Assembly (NCBI GenBank): GCA_023206055.1
Contig: CP065366.1
Span: 2,108,001 to 2,172,000, forward strand
Origin: Vibrio cyclitrophicus
GTDB lineage: Bacteria; Pseudomonadota; Gammaproteobacteria; Enterobacterales; Vibrionaceae
Direction of reading: 5' to 3'
Length of the DNA: 64,000 nucleotides
Shown: positions 35,964-43,964 of the stretch, one piece after another
Layout: each line of letters starts with the position of its first letter
How positions within the stretch are numbered: position 1 is the first letter of the stretch
Notes under the pieces: model-generated
The model's input: the letters and a program-made list of their open reading frames with translations, nothing else
Database searches by the model: none
Told to the model about the DNA's origin: nothing
Program-made: the position numbers and the translations under genes

Positions 35964-36265
35964 GATTTATCCTTAATTATTTCATTCCTAACATTTACTG
36001 TAGCTTACACATCGACATCATAATGACTGTTTTTGATTATTTAGTGCATTATCTTTCTTTTGTCACATTGTTCCCTTTTCTGCACATATAAAAAAACCGA
36101 GCAACTCGCAATGAGTTACTCGGTTTGACTTATTCCCGATGTATTCAGTCGTTGTTGGTATCAACGAACGATTTTGCAATCACGACTGAATTCAATGTGA
36201 TGCTTCGTTCCCGCAAAGCACCACATCAACACAAGCCATCGTTAAACGGCATGTGTGTTAATCAT
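35964..36265. other. Gap between the FAH gene and the PL17 operon
   Basis: 302 bases containing the FAH promoter region and the PL17 operon terminator (36089). No perfect operator box was seen. Confidence 0.5.
36089..36127 (-). terminator. Terminator of the PL17 operon
   Basis: 14-bp stem AAACCGAGcAACTC/GAGTTaCTCGGTTT with one mismatch; the minus-strand tail is TTTTTT. Confidence 0.85.
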
Positions 36266-38419
36266 TTACAGTTGAGCAAATGATCCTTCCCACGAGTATG
36301 TCTCACCTGCGAACTCAACAGTGTGAGTTGCTTGCTGCGTGTCTTCAGCTTGGTTTGAAATACCGTAGTGGTAAGTGTTGCCAGAAGTAGTCTGAATGCG
36401 AACAACAGTCCCGACACTGTTATGGCCCACAACAGATACTGATTTAACTAGACCACGAGCGCCTACAGAGGCTTCGATAGACTCGTTAAAGTAACCATGC
36501 GTTTCTAGTACAGAAGCAAACACGTGGTTTTGACCAGACTGACGTAAGATGAACGCAGGCTCACTCTTTAGGTTGAAGTCTGGATCGTTAGCACCAGTGC
36601 GAGCAAAAATCACTTCGCTGCCCGCATTAGCGCTGGTTACTAGGCTGTAGTAGCTGCTGTCATGTAGCCAGCTTACTAGAGAACCTTCTTCGTTCACTGT
36701 GCCTGAAGCCACGTTCCATAAGTGTTGGTAACCGTTGTCTTCACCTAATGGCTTAAGCGTTTTTTCCATGTTGTAATCGAAGTCAGTACGGATGATTTGA
36801 CCAGAGTGGTGAACTGGTAGGTCGTACTGGTGCTCAGCGTCAGCTTCGATGCGGTATACATCAATCACTAGTGGCTTCTCGAACTCAGGAAGTTCAGCAA
36901 GAATCACACTGCGTTGCATGTCTACGCCTGTGTAGTACTCAGAAATTGTGCCGCTCATGCCTTGCAGAGACTGGTCGTCTGCTACGAAGAAGTGCTTCTG
37001 ACCAAACTTAGACTCAGCCAATGCTGTGTTGAAGTTGTTCTGCGTTTTCTGATCAACCGTTACTGTGTTGTGAGCAACCGTCTGCTTACAGTAAGACTTG
37101 TTCTCTGGGATGTAACGACCGCCAAACTTAGGCTCAACGTTTACCCAGCGACCGAAGCCGTAATCGTGCAGTACTTCGTGGCCACGGTTGAATACGCTTA
37201 GGTGCAGTCCATCGTAGTGACCGTGGTCTAGAGCAGAGTGGTATTGGTGATCAGAACCGTGTTGACCAAACCAGATCAACGCCATGGTGTCGTCGTCTTT
37301 CTCGTCACGGTGACGAAGGATGCTTACGCCGCCTTTCTCGCCTTCAGGGCCGTCGGTTACAAACAGGCTACCCCAGTTGAATGGTTTGATGTCGTCTGCT
37401 GCATCAACCGCGTCAGACAATGTTTTACCTGAAGCGTGAACCCAAACATTTTGTTGGTGGTTAGCCATACCAAGCAGAGTTTCAGTCTGCTCGTAACGGT
37501 GGTAACACACAGACGTTGCCATGATAACGCCTTCATCGTTGATAGAGATTGTCTTCGATGAATCGTTCAGCGCTGGCAATGTACCGTCTGGGAATGCCGT
37601 TTTGAACACAGAGTAAGACGTTGTCTTGATCACTGAATCGTTGAATTCATAGATACCAACCTCAGGCTGACGACGTTCAATCGCTTCTGCGAACAGGTAG
37701 ATTGGACGTAGAGAGAAACGGTGGTAGTAAGGACCTTCCATGTAGTAGCCGTCAGGCGAGAACAGTTGGTCAAGTTGCGCTAAGAAACCGCCGCTTACTT
37801 TATCTAGTTTCAGGCCGTAAAGCGCTTTGTCTACAGACTCTTGGTCGTTGATTGCGTAACCACAGATACCAACCGCTGCCACTGCCCATAAGCCGTGGTT
37901 GTGTACGATATCGAAGTCATGTGCGTAAGTAACAACGAACATTTCGATCATTTGTTTAAGAAGATCGTCTTCGATCAGACGCTTTTGCTCTTCAGAGATA
38001 GTGTGGTAGATGCAGCTGTACGCACAAGAAGCGTAAAGCATCCACATGTTCTCGTTCAACGTTTGGTGAAACAGCTTACCCGGAGGGTTAGAGTCACGGC
38101 TTACGTTGCTTTCAAGTGTTGGGTATACCGTCGCGTAAGCAGTTAGCATATCAACGATGTAATCACGGTACTTTGTTTCCTCAGTGATAAGGAACAAACG
38201 GCCCGCTAGGTCCATATGGATGTAGTTTTGCTTATGACGGTTGTGCTCGTAACCGCCGCCTTCACCGTGACCTGGTACTTCAATGCCAACTTCCGCCATG
38301 TAAGCGTCAGTTTGTTTAATGTCGCGAGTCAATGCGTTACCTAAAAGGCTATCCTTGCCAAGTTCTTTACGAAGCTCTGCTGCTTCATCAAAGTTAAGTA
38401 AAAGTGGTTGATAGCTCAT
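36266..38419 (-). CDS. PL17 oligoalginate lyase (heparinase II/III fold), second gene of operon
   Basis: 717 residues, no signal peptide, cytoplasmic. An alpha/alpha barrel covers about 1-370 and a beta-sandwich the rest, as in Alg17C. Recognisable blocks are GHGEGGGYEHNRHKQNY, LFHQTLNENMWMLY, DFDIVHNHGLWAVAAVG (Asn-His of the active site), GYYMEGPYYHR (catalytic Tyr region) and DHGHYDGLHLSVF. PL17 enzymes are exolyases that release unsaturated monouronate from alginate oligomers. It begins two bases after the stop of the upstream PL17 gene, with AGGGG as ribosome site. One of the OalB/OalC type; which one is not assigned. It is clearly diverged from its partner, so the pair is an old duplication that may split substrate length or M/G preference. 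Confidence 0.92.
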   Translation of the reverse strand: MSYQPLLLNFDEAAELRKELGKDSLLGNALTRDIKQTDAYMAEVGIEVPGHGEGGGYEHNRHKQNYIHMDLAGRLFLITEETKYRDYIVDMLTAYATVYPTLESNVSRDSNPPGKLFHQTLNENMWMLYASCAYSCIYHTISEEQKRLIEDDLLKQMIEMFVVTYAHDFDIVHNHGLWAVAAVGICGYAINDQESVDKALYGLKLDKVSGGFLAQLDQLFSPDGYYMEGPYYHRFSLRPIYLFAEAIERRQPEVGIYEFNDSVIKTTSYSVFKTAFPDGTLPALNDSSKTISINDEGVIMATSVCYHRYEQTETLLGMANHQQNVWVHASGKTLSDAVDAADDIKPFNWGSLFVTDGPEGEKGGVSILRHRDEKDDDTMALIWFGQHGSDHQYHSALDHGHYDGLHLSVFNRGHEVLHDYGFGRWVNVEPKFGGRYIPENKSYCKQTVAHNTVTVDQKTQNNFNTALAESKFGQKHFFVADDQSLQGMSGTISEYYTGVDMQRSVILAELPEFEKPLVIDVYRIEADAEHQYDLPVHHSGQIIRTDFDYNMEKTLKPLGEDNGYQHLWNVASGTVNEEGSLVSWLHDSSYYSLVTSANAGSEVIFARTGANDPDFNLKSEPAFILRQSGQNHVFASVLETHGYFNESIEASVGARGLVKSVSVVGHNSVGTVVRIQTTSGNTYHYGISNQAEDTQQATHTVEFAGETYSWEGSFAQL

Positions 38420-38421
38420 TG

Positions 38422-40620
38422 TTATTTCCCCTGCTCTGCTGTGCTTTCTAATTCTGGGCTTAAAATTGTTTCTACTGAGTAGAAGCCTGTCCAGCTGTAT
38501 ACTTTGCCGTTCAGTTCTACTTTGTGTTCAGTGCTGTCAGTCGCGCCAAGTTGGTTGCTGATCATCACTGTCACGTTTGATTTCTCTGTCGTGATCTCTA
38601 CAACTGAACCGATATTCGTGTGAGCCACTACTTTGATGTCTTTTACAACACCACGCGCATTTACAGATTGCTCGAATTCTTCGTTGAAGTAACCGTGCGT
38701 TTCAACAACAGAAGCAAACAGCGTTGTTTCGCCTTTGCTGCGTAAAATGAACGCAGGCTCTGAACGTAGGTTGAAGCTTGGGTCGTTAGCGCCAGTGCGA
38801 GTAAAGATAACTTCAGCGTTATCGTTAGACGTTGCCCCTAGCCACGTGTAGTAGGCATTGTTCTGTAGCCAGCTTACAAGTGCAGTGCCCTTCACTTCAC
38901 CGCTTGCCACGTTCCATAGGTGTTGGTAACCGAAGTCATCACCCAGAGTATTCAGCTCTTTGTTTGCTTGGTATTCAAAGTTGGTGCGAATAATTTGACC
39001 TTGGTATTGGTGCGAGTAGTCGTATTGATGCTCACCTTTGCCGCCTTTCTCAGAATCTAAACGGTAAAGATCTAATAGTAGCGGAGATTCTAATTCTTCA
39101 AGGTTTAGCATGAACACACTGCGTTGCATGTCAAAACCTTCGTAATGATCGTTAGCAAATGCGCTCATGCCGTTGATTTGCTCGTCTTCTACTTTGAAGA
39201 AGTGCGGTAAGCCGTGTACTGAATCCGCGCGCTCTGCGTCAAAGTTGTTCTGACATTTTTCATCAATCGTTACTGCGTTATGTGCAATTGTTTGACGAGC
39301 GTAAGATTTGTTTTCGTCTAGGTAACGACCACCGAATTTAGGCTCAACGTTGACCCAACGGCAGAAGCCGTATTCACGCAACACTTCTTGACCGCGGTTG
39401 AAGAAAGAAATACCTAGCGTATCAAAGTTACCGTGACCCATGCCGTGTTGGCCGTAGTTCATAACAAGTTGAGAAACGTCTCCTTTCTTGTCCTGCATAC
39501 GGATAAATCCTTGCGCGCCGTTATGACCTTGAGGACCTTCGCTCAATTCAACACTTGGCCAGAAAGGCATGCCGATTTCTTTCTCTGCAGAAGCGGCTTC
39601 GTAAGCTTTAGACAGCTCAAGACCACATGGATGCATCCATACTGCGTCTTGAATCTTAGCCATACCCAGAATATTTTGGTCTACGCCGTTTTCAGAAGAG
39701 TAGTGCTTGCTGTAAACACTTACCGCAACTTGAACACCCATGTCTGTGATACCCATAGTACGAGAAGCATCATTCAGAGCCGGGAACTCACCGTTCGGGT
39801 AAGCCGTCGCAAGCATGGCTTGTACTGTGTTACCAATCACGCCGCCTTTGTAGTTGTAGATATCAACTTCAGGCATGTGTCTGTGGATCACTTCAGCGAA
39901 CACACAAGTCGGGCGAATTGCGTAACGGTGGTAGTAAGGACCTTCCATGTAGTAGCCGGAAGGTGCAAACAGCTGAGAAACTTGCGCTAGGAAGCCACCA
40001 GTGTCGTTACGGTCAATGCCGTACACTGACATTTCAAGGTACTCACGCTTGCCTAAAGCAAGACCACAAATACCGACAGCAGCTACTGCCCAAATGCCGT
40101 GGTTGTGAATTCGGTCGAAGTCGTGTGCGTATTTAACCGTAAACATTTCTAACATTGGTTCAAAAATGCGAGACTCAATATTGTCACGTTGTTCTTGTGT
40201 TAGGGTTGAAGCAACACAAGAGTAAGCTAAGCTTGAGAACATTAACCAACAGTGTTCGTTCAGGATTTGGTGGAACAAACGACCTGTAGGGTTTGTGTTT
40301 TTCTGTACGTGGTAATCAAACGTTAGATATTTGTCAGCGTACTCTTCTAGTAATTCTGTAACAAAGTCAGCGTATTTTTGCTCTTTAGTGATCAAGAACA
40401 TGCGACCAGCTAGGTTCATATACGTGTAATTTTGCTTATGGCGGTTGTGTTCGTAACCCCCAGCTTCACCATGACCTGGGACATCAATAGGTAGACGCAT
40501 GAATGCTTCTAGGTCTTTCGCGTTCGCTGCAATGGTTTTGCCCATTAAGCTAGAACGGCCTACTTCAAGATGAAGCTGCTCGATTTCTGCTTCAGTCAAC
40601 AATACTGGTTTAGTCGTCAT
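38422..40620 (-). CDS. PL17 oligoalginate lyase (heparinase II/III fold), first gene of operon
   Basis: 732 residues from the ATG at 40620, which has GGGTGA eight bases before; a TTG further upstream is less likely. Cytoplasmic. The same PL17 layout as the next gene: GHGEAGGYEHNRHKQNY, LFHQILNEHCWLMF, DFDRIHNHGIWAVAAVG and GYYMEGPYYHR. The beta-sandwich His block reads GMGHGNFDTLGISFF. It is divergent from kdgF, sharing a 333-base regulatory region with operator and CRP-like sites on both sides. It supplies monomer directly to KdgF. OalB/OalC type. Confidence 0.92.
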   Translation of the reverse strand: MTTKPVLLTEAEIEQLHLEVGRSSLMGKTIAANAKDLEAFMRLPIDVPGHGEAGGYEHNRHKQNYTYMNLAGRMFLITKEQKYADFVTELLEEYADKYLTFDYHVQKNTNPTGRLFHQILNEHCWLMFSSLAYSCVASTLTQEQRDNIESRIFEPMLEMFTVKYAHDFDRIHNHGIWAVAAVGICGLALGKREYLEMSVYGIDRNDTGGFLAQVSQLFAPSGYYMEGPYYHRYAIRPTCVFAEVIHRHMPEVDIYNYKGGVIGNTVQAMLATAYPNGEFPALNDASRTMGITDMGVQVAVSVYSKHYSSENGVDQNILGMAKIQDAVWMHPCGLELSKAYEAASAEKEIGMPFWPSVELSEGPQGHNGAQGFIRMQDKKGDVSQLVMNYGQHGMGHGNFDTLGISFFNRGQEVLREYGFCRWVNVEPKFGGRYLDENKSYARQTIAHNAVTIDEKCQNNFDAERADSVHGLPHFFKVEDEQINGMSAFANDHYEGFDMQRSVFMLNLEELESPLLLDLYRLDSEKGGKGEHQYDYSHQYQGQIIRTNFEYQANKELNTLGDDFGYQHLWNVASGEVKGTALVSWLQNNAYYTWLGATSNDNAEVIFTRTGANDPSFNLRSEPAFILRSKGETTLFASVVETHGYFNEEFEQSVNARGVVKDIKVVAHTNIGSVVEITTEKSNVTVMISNQLGATDSTEHKVELNGKVYSWTGFYSVETILSPELESTAEQGK

Positions 40621-40687
40621 ATTCTTTGTCACCCTCAATAAAGAGTTTATCTGCTTAAACTTTGATTAAATTTTCAAACTCCATATA

Positions 40688-40698
40688 AAGTAATACAA
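40688..40698. promoter_or_regulatory. Operator box upstream of the PL17 operon
   Basis: AAGTAATACAA: one arm perfect, the other two bases off TTGTAATACAA; 68 bases upstream of the start. Confidence 0.5.
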
Positions 40699-40839
40699 TA
40701 TGAGCTTTAATCATACCTATTCGTGGCCAAATGATGAGTAGAGTCACATAATTAGCCGTAAGTCATTGATGTGGTTGACTAATGGTAAATATCAGTCATT
40801 TGTTAAGTTGTTGATTTATTTACGCTATATAAAGTATCA

Positions 40840-40855
40840 CTTGATCAATATCACA
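40840..40855. promoter_or_regulatory. CRP-like site upstream of kdgF
   Basis: CTTGA-N6-TCACA: 8 of the 10 consensus positions. It lies 14 bases upstream of the kdgF operator box. Confidence 0.5.
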
Positions 40856-40869
40856 CAAATTTAGATATA

Positions 40870-40880
40870 TTGTATTACAA
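40870..40880. promoter_or_regulatory. Perfect uronate-operator box upstream of kdgF
   Basis: TTGTATTACAA, a perfect palindrome, 74 bases upstream of the kdgF start. Confidence 0.7.
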
Positions 40881-40953
40881 TTAGGCTCATTCCTTTATGA
40901 TGAATGTAAGTTAAGTAACACTTAAAAGATTTAAACAGATTAGGAGATACACA

Positions 40954-41289
40954 ATGAACTCTTTCTTTATCTTAGATGAAAACCCTTGGGAAGAACTTGG
41001 TGGCGGTATTAAGCGTAAAATCGTTGCTTACACTGACGATCTAATGGCAGTACACCTATGTTTTGACAAGGGCGCGATTGGTCACCCTCATACTCACGAA
41101 ATTCACGATCAAATCGGTTACGTGGTTCGTGGCAGCTTCGAAGCTGAGATTGAAGGTGAAAAGAAAGTACTTAAAGAAGGCGATGCTTACTTCGCTCGTA
41201 AACACATGATGCACGGTGCCGTTGCTCTAGAGCAAGACAGCATCCTTCTTGATATCTTCAATCCTGCGCGTGAAGATTTCCTAAAATAA
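40954..41289 (+). CDS. kdgF: KdgF, unsaturated uronate ring-opening cupin
   Basis: 111 residues, a single cupin domain. The metal-binding motif GHPHTHEIHDQIGYVVRGSFE (His triad and Gln) and the second cupin motif near HMMHGAV match KdgF. The enzyme converts 4,5-unsaturated monouronate from the exolyases into open-chain DEH, a step once thought spontaneous (established for KdgF). It is the first gene of a kdgF-kdgK-eda operon, divergent from the PL17 lyases that make its substrate. RBS AGGAG upstream. Confidence 0.92.
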   Translation: MNSFFILDENPWEELGGGIKRKIVAYTDDLMAVHLCFDKGAIGHPHTHEIHDQIGYVVRGSFEAEIEGEKKVLKEGDAYFARKHMMHGAVALEQDSILLDIFNPAREDFLK

Positions 41290-41323
41290 TTAATAGCGCA
41301 ACCTCAGTTGCTAAGGTAAGCAT

Positions 41324-42256
41324 ATGAAATCATTAAACATCGCGGTCATTGGCGAGTGCATGGTTGAGCTACAAAAGAAACAAGACGGGCTTAAGCAGAG
41401 TTTTGGTGGCGATACACTGAATACAGCACTTTACCTGTCACGCTTAACAAAAGAGCAAGATATCCAAACAAGCTATGTAACAGCGTTAGGTACTGACCCA
41501 TTCAGTACCGACATGTTGGAAAAGTGGCAAGCAGAAGGTATCGACACGAGCTTAATTGCTCAGCTTGATCACAAACAACCAGGGCTTTACTACATCGAGA
41601 CCGATGAAACTGGTGAGCGTAGCTTCCATTACTGGCGTAGTGACGCTGCTGCGAAATTCATGTTTGATCAACAAGACACGCCTGCTCTACTTGATAAGCT
41701 ATTCTCTTTTGACGCGGTTTACCTAAGTGGTATTACGCTTGCTATCTTGACAGAGAACGGACGCACGCAGCTATTCAACTTCTTAGACAAATTCAAAGCT
41801 CAAGGCGGCCAAGTATTCTTCGACAATAACTACCGTCCTAAACTTTGGGAAAGCCAACAAGAAGCGATTTCTTGGTACTTGAAAATGCTTAAGTACACCG
41901 ACACAGCGTTACTGACGTTCGATGACGAGCAAGAGCTGTACGGCGACGAAAGCATTGAACAGTGTATTGCACGTACGTCTGAGTCTGGTGTGAAAGAGAT
42001 CATCATTAAGCGCGGCGCGAAAGACTGCCTAGTGGTTGAAAGCCAAAGCGCTCAGTACGTTGCTCCAAACCCAGTAGACAACATTGTTGATACTACAGCG
42101 GCTGGCGACTCGTTCAGCGCAGGCTTCTTAGCTAAGCGTTTAAGCGGTGGCAATGCACGTGATGCAGCATTGGCAGGTCATATTGTGGCAGGAACTGTGA
42201 TTCAGCATCCAGGTGCTATCATTCCTCTAGAAGCAACGCCAGATCTGTCTCTATAA
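41324..42256 (+). CDS. kdgK: 2-dehydro-3-deoxygluconokinase
   Basis: 310 residues, a PfkB/ribokinase-family sugar kinase. The N-terminal ECMVELQ and GGDTLNTALYLSRL blocks and the C-terminal DTTAAGDSFSAGFLA anion-hole/catalytic-Asp motif are intact. It phosphorylates 2-keto-3-deoxygluconate to KDPG in the cytoplasm. It follows kdgF by 34 bases with AAGGTAAG as ribosome site, and precedes the aldolase gene. Confidence 0.94.
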   Translation: MKSLNIAVIGECMVELQKKQDGLKQSFGGDTLNTALYLSRLTKEQDIQTSYVTALGTDPFSTDMLEKWQAEGIDTSLIAQLDHKQPGLYYIETDETGERSFHYWRSDAAAKFMFDQQDTPALLDKLFSFDAVYLSGITLAILTENGRTQLFNFLDKFKAQGGQVFFDNNYRPKLWESQQEAISWYLKMLKYTDTALLTFDDEQELYGDESIEQCIARTSESGVKEIIIKRGAKDCLVVESQSAQYVAPNPVDNIVDTTAAGDSFSAGFLAKRLSGGNARDAALAGHIVAGTVIQHPGAIIPLEATPDLSL

Positions 42257-42329
42257 TTACGCACTTTAACTATTAATCAAGGGTTTGCTTAGTTGAAAGC
42301 AAGCCCACATTTAACGTGAGAAAGAATTC

Positions 42330-42956
42330 ATGACTACATTAAATGAACAACTAGCAAACCTAAAAGTAATCCCTGTAATCGCGATCAACCGTGCTGAAGA
42401 CGCTATCCCTTTAGGTAAAGCTCTTGTTGAAAACGGCATGCCATGTGCAGAAATCACGCTACGCACAGAATGTGCAATCGAAGCGATTCGCATCATGCGT
42501 AAAGAGTTCCCAGACATGCTAATCGGTTCAGGTACTGTGCTGACTAACGAGCAAGTTGACGCATCTATCGAAGCTGGCGTTGATTTCATCGTAAGCCCAG
42601 GTTTTAACCCTCGTACTGTTCAATACTGTATCGACAAAGGTGTTGCAATCGTACCGGGTGTAAACAACCCAAGCCTAGTTGAGCAAGCAATGGAAATGGG
42701 CCTTCGCACGCTGAAGTTCTTCCCTGCTGAGCCTTCTGGCGGCACTGGTATGCTTAAAGCACTGACAGCGGTTTACCCTGTTAAATTTATGCCTACTGGC
42801 GGCGTAAGCTTGAAGAATGTAGATGAATACCTATCGATCCCTTCTGTTCTTGCGTGTGGCGGTACTTGGATGGTTCCAACTAACCTTATCGACGAAGGTA
42901 AGTGGGACGAACTAGGTAAGCTTGTTCGTGACGCTGTTGATCACGTTAACGCTTAA
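42330..42956 (+). CDS. eda: KDPG/KHG aldolase
   Basis: 208 residues, class I aldolase. The Schiff-base Lys lies in LKFFPAEPSGG, and the family Glu in EITLRTE. IGSGTVL and the phosphate-binding MPTGGVSLKN loop are present. It splits KDPG into pyruvate and glyceraldehyde-3-phosphate, the last step of the alginate route into central metabolism. Last gene of the kdgF-kdgK-eda unit; a terminator follows after 21 bases. Confidence 0.95.
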   Translation: MTTLNEQLANLKVIPVIAINRAEDAIPLGKALVENGMPCAEITLRTECAIEAIRIMRKEFPDMLIGSGTVLTNEQVDASIEAGVDFIVSPGFNPRTVQYCIDKGVAIVPGVNNPSLVEQAMEMGLRTLKFFPAEPSGGTGMLKALTAVYPVKFMPTGGVSLKNVDEYLSIPSVLACGGTWMVPTNLIDEGKWDELGKLVRDAVDHVNA

Positions 42957-42977
42957 TTTGTTTTAGATTTAGTGATG

Positions 42978-43003
42978 AAGCCTCACTTCGGTGGGGCTTT
43001 TTG
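42978..43003 (+). terminator. Terminator of the kdgF-kdgK-eda operon
   Basis: AAGCCTCAC-TTCG-GTGGGGCTT with one wobble pair, a UUCG tetraloop and a T run. Confidence 0.87.
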
Positions 43004-43033
43004 TTATCTGCCGTTTATCGCACCGACTAGCAG

Positions 43034-43199
43034 TAATACCCATCGTGGTAAATAGCTGGTCACCCTAGCTTGCTAAAACGCCCGATAACTGCGTTAGAAC
43101 TTTTGATTGTAGAATAACTACTTATCGAAAATTTCTGCCTTGTTCTCAAGCCTTTTCCCTACGCTATTTTTGATCACTTACTTACTGTGATTGGTATAA
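43034..43199. repeat. MITE-like palindromic repeat element (Vibrio intergenic type)
   Basis: About 166 bases bounded by imperfect inverted repeats: TAATACCCATCGTGGTAAAT at the left, and TTACTGTGATTGGTATAAG at the right, whose complement is CTTATACCAATCACAGTAA. The interior (GCGTTAGAACTTTTG, then TTGTTCTCAAGCC) resembles a short dispersed intergenic repeat I recall from Vibrio genomes. It has no coding capacity. Copy number elsewhere cannot be judged from one window. Confidence 0.55.
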
Positions 43200-43744
43200 G
43201 ACACTCTCAATCGACTTTCTGTTTACCCACACATTCTATCACCTTTATCTCTATGGCTTCGTACAGGTCCGTGACTAAGACAAGCAAGAGCGTAGTGATG
43301 TGAGTTTTCAATCAACGTCAGCACGCATCTGGCTGAGCGTTACTGGCGTATCTACGCCTATCACCCCTTATCCAAAAATGTTCCTTTTCAATACATCACC
43401 AAACATCTCGCATAGCATGTACAGAAGGTAACAATAGACAAAGTGAGCCGCAAAATGTGTCCCGTTGTACAGTTTAACGCCCACTCACTGACAAAAATTC
43501 CAAATATGTGCCTCTCTAGTTCGAAAAAGTAGTAAATAGCATAGAAAGGCTACATAGCCGCAGACAAACAAAAAATAGCGAAGTGAAAACAATAGGCTAC
43601 TCTTGAACTCCCAATTAGGAATCTTCAAGTATAGCGTTGTAAATTAATGTGAACCTAGTCGCACAACACACTAATTTGTAGCATATTTGTTACGGTTATA
43701 ATTAAAATCTTATAGATAAGAGAAAGTAAGCGATTTTTCTTATA

Positions 43745-43755
43745 TTGTAATACAT
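43745..43755. promoter_or_regulatory. Secondary operator box upstream of the second symporter
   Basis: TTGTAATACAT, one base from perfect, 148 bases before the perfect box. Two boxes could allow looping or cooperative binding. Confidence 0.5.
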
Positions 43756-43865
43756 ATGAACATTTAACCTTCAATTTATTTCACAACAAAAATAAATTAC
43801 ACGCACAATTAATATCCATTAAAACAATAACTTAAAATATCTTTCAGCACTCAGTAAAAAATCAA

Positions 43866-43881
43866 TGCGACCTAGATCATA
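43866..43881. promoter_or_regulatory. CRP-like site upstream of the second symporter
   Basis: TGCGACCTAGATCATA, 13 of 16 bases of the E. coli consensus TGTGATCTAGATCACA. It lies 11 bases upstream of the operator at 43893. Confidence 0.55.
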
Positions 43882-43892
43882 CTAAAGACATA

Positions 43893-43903
43893 TTGTAGTA
43901 CAA
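43893..43903. promoter_or_regulatory. Perfect uronate-operator box upstream of the second symporter
   Basis: TTGTAGTACAA, a perfect palindrome, 62 bases upstream of the start; identical to the box at the first symporter. Confidence 0.7.
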
Positions 43904-43964
43904 ATAAACCTTGGGACGAGTTAATCTAAGCCCAGTTAATTATGATATTTAAAAGGCTGAAAAG

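Larger units (their letters stand above)
40621..40953. other. Divergent control region between PL17 operon and kdgF operon
   Basis: 333 bases with two operator boxes (40688, 40870) and CRP-like sites (40733-40748 GATGA-N6-TCACA; 40840). Each side can have its own repressor and activator pair. Confidence 0.6.
43004..43964. other. Gap between eda and the second symporter
   Basis: About 960 bases. Contains a palindromic repeat element (43034-43199), about 500 bases in which I see no gene or structure, and the symporter control sites (43745, 43866, 43893). Confidence 0.5.

Noticed and set aside
35996..36012. TGTAGCTTACA upstream of the FAH gene as an operator box
   Set aside because: The half-site spacing (three bases between TGTA and TACA) differs from the one-base spacing of all convincing boxes.
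39433..39990. 185-codon open frame antisense to the first PL17 gene
   Set aside because: The minus-strand reading is a full-length PL17 lyase with all family blocks; the antisense frame has no recognisable domain or ribosome site.
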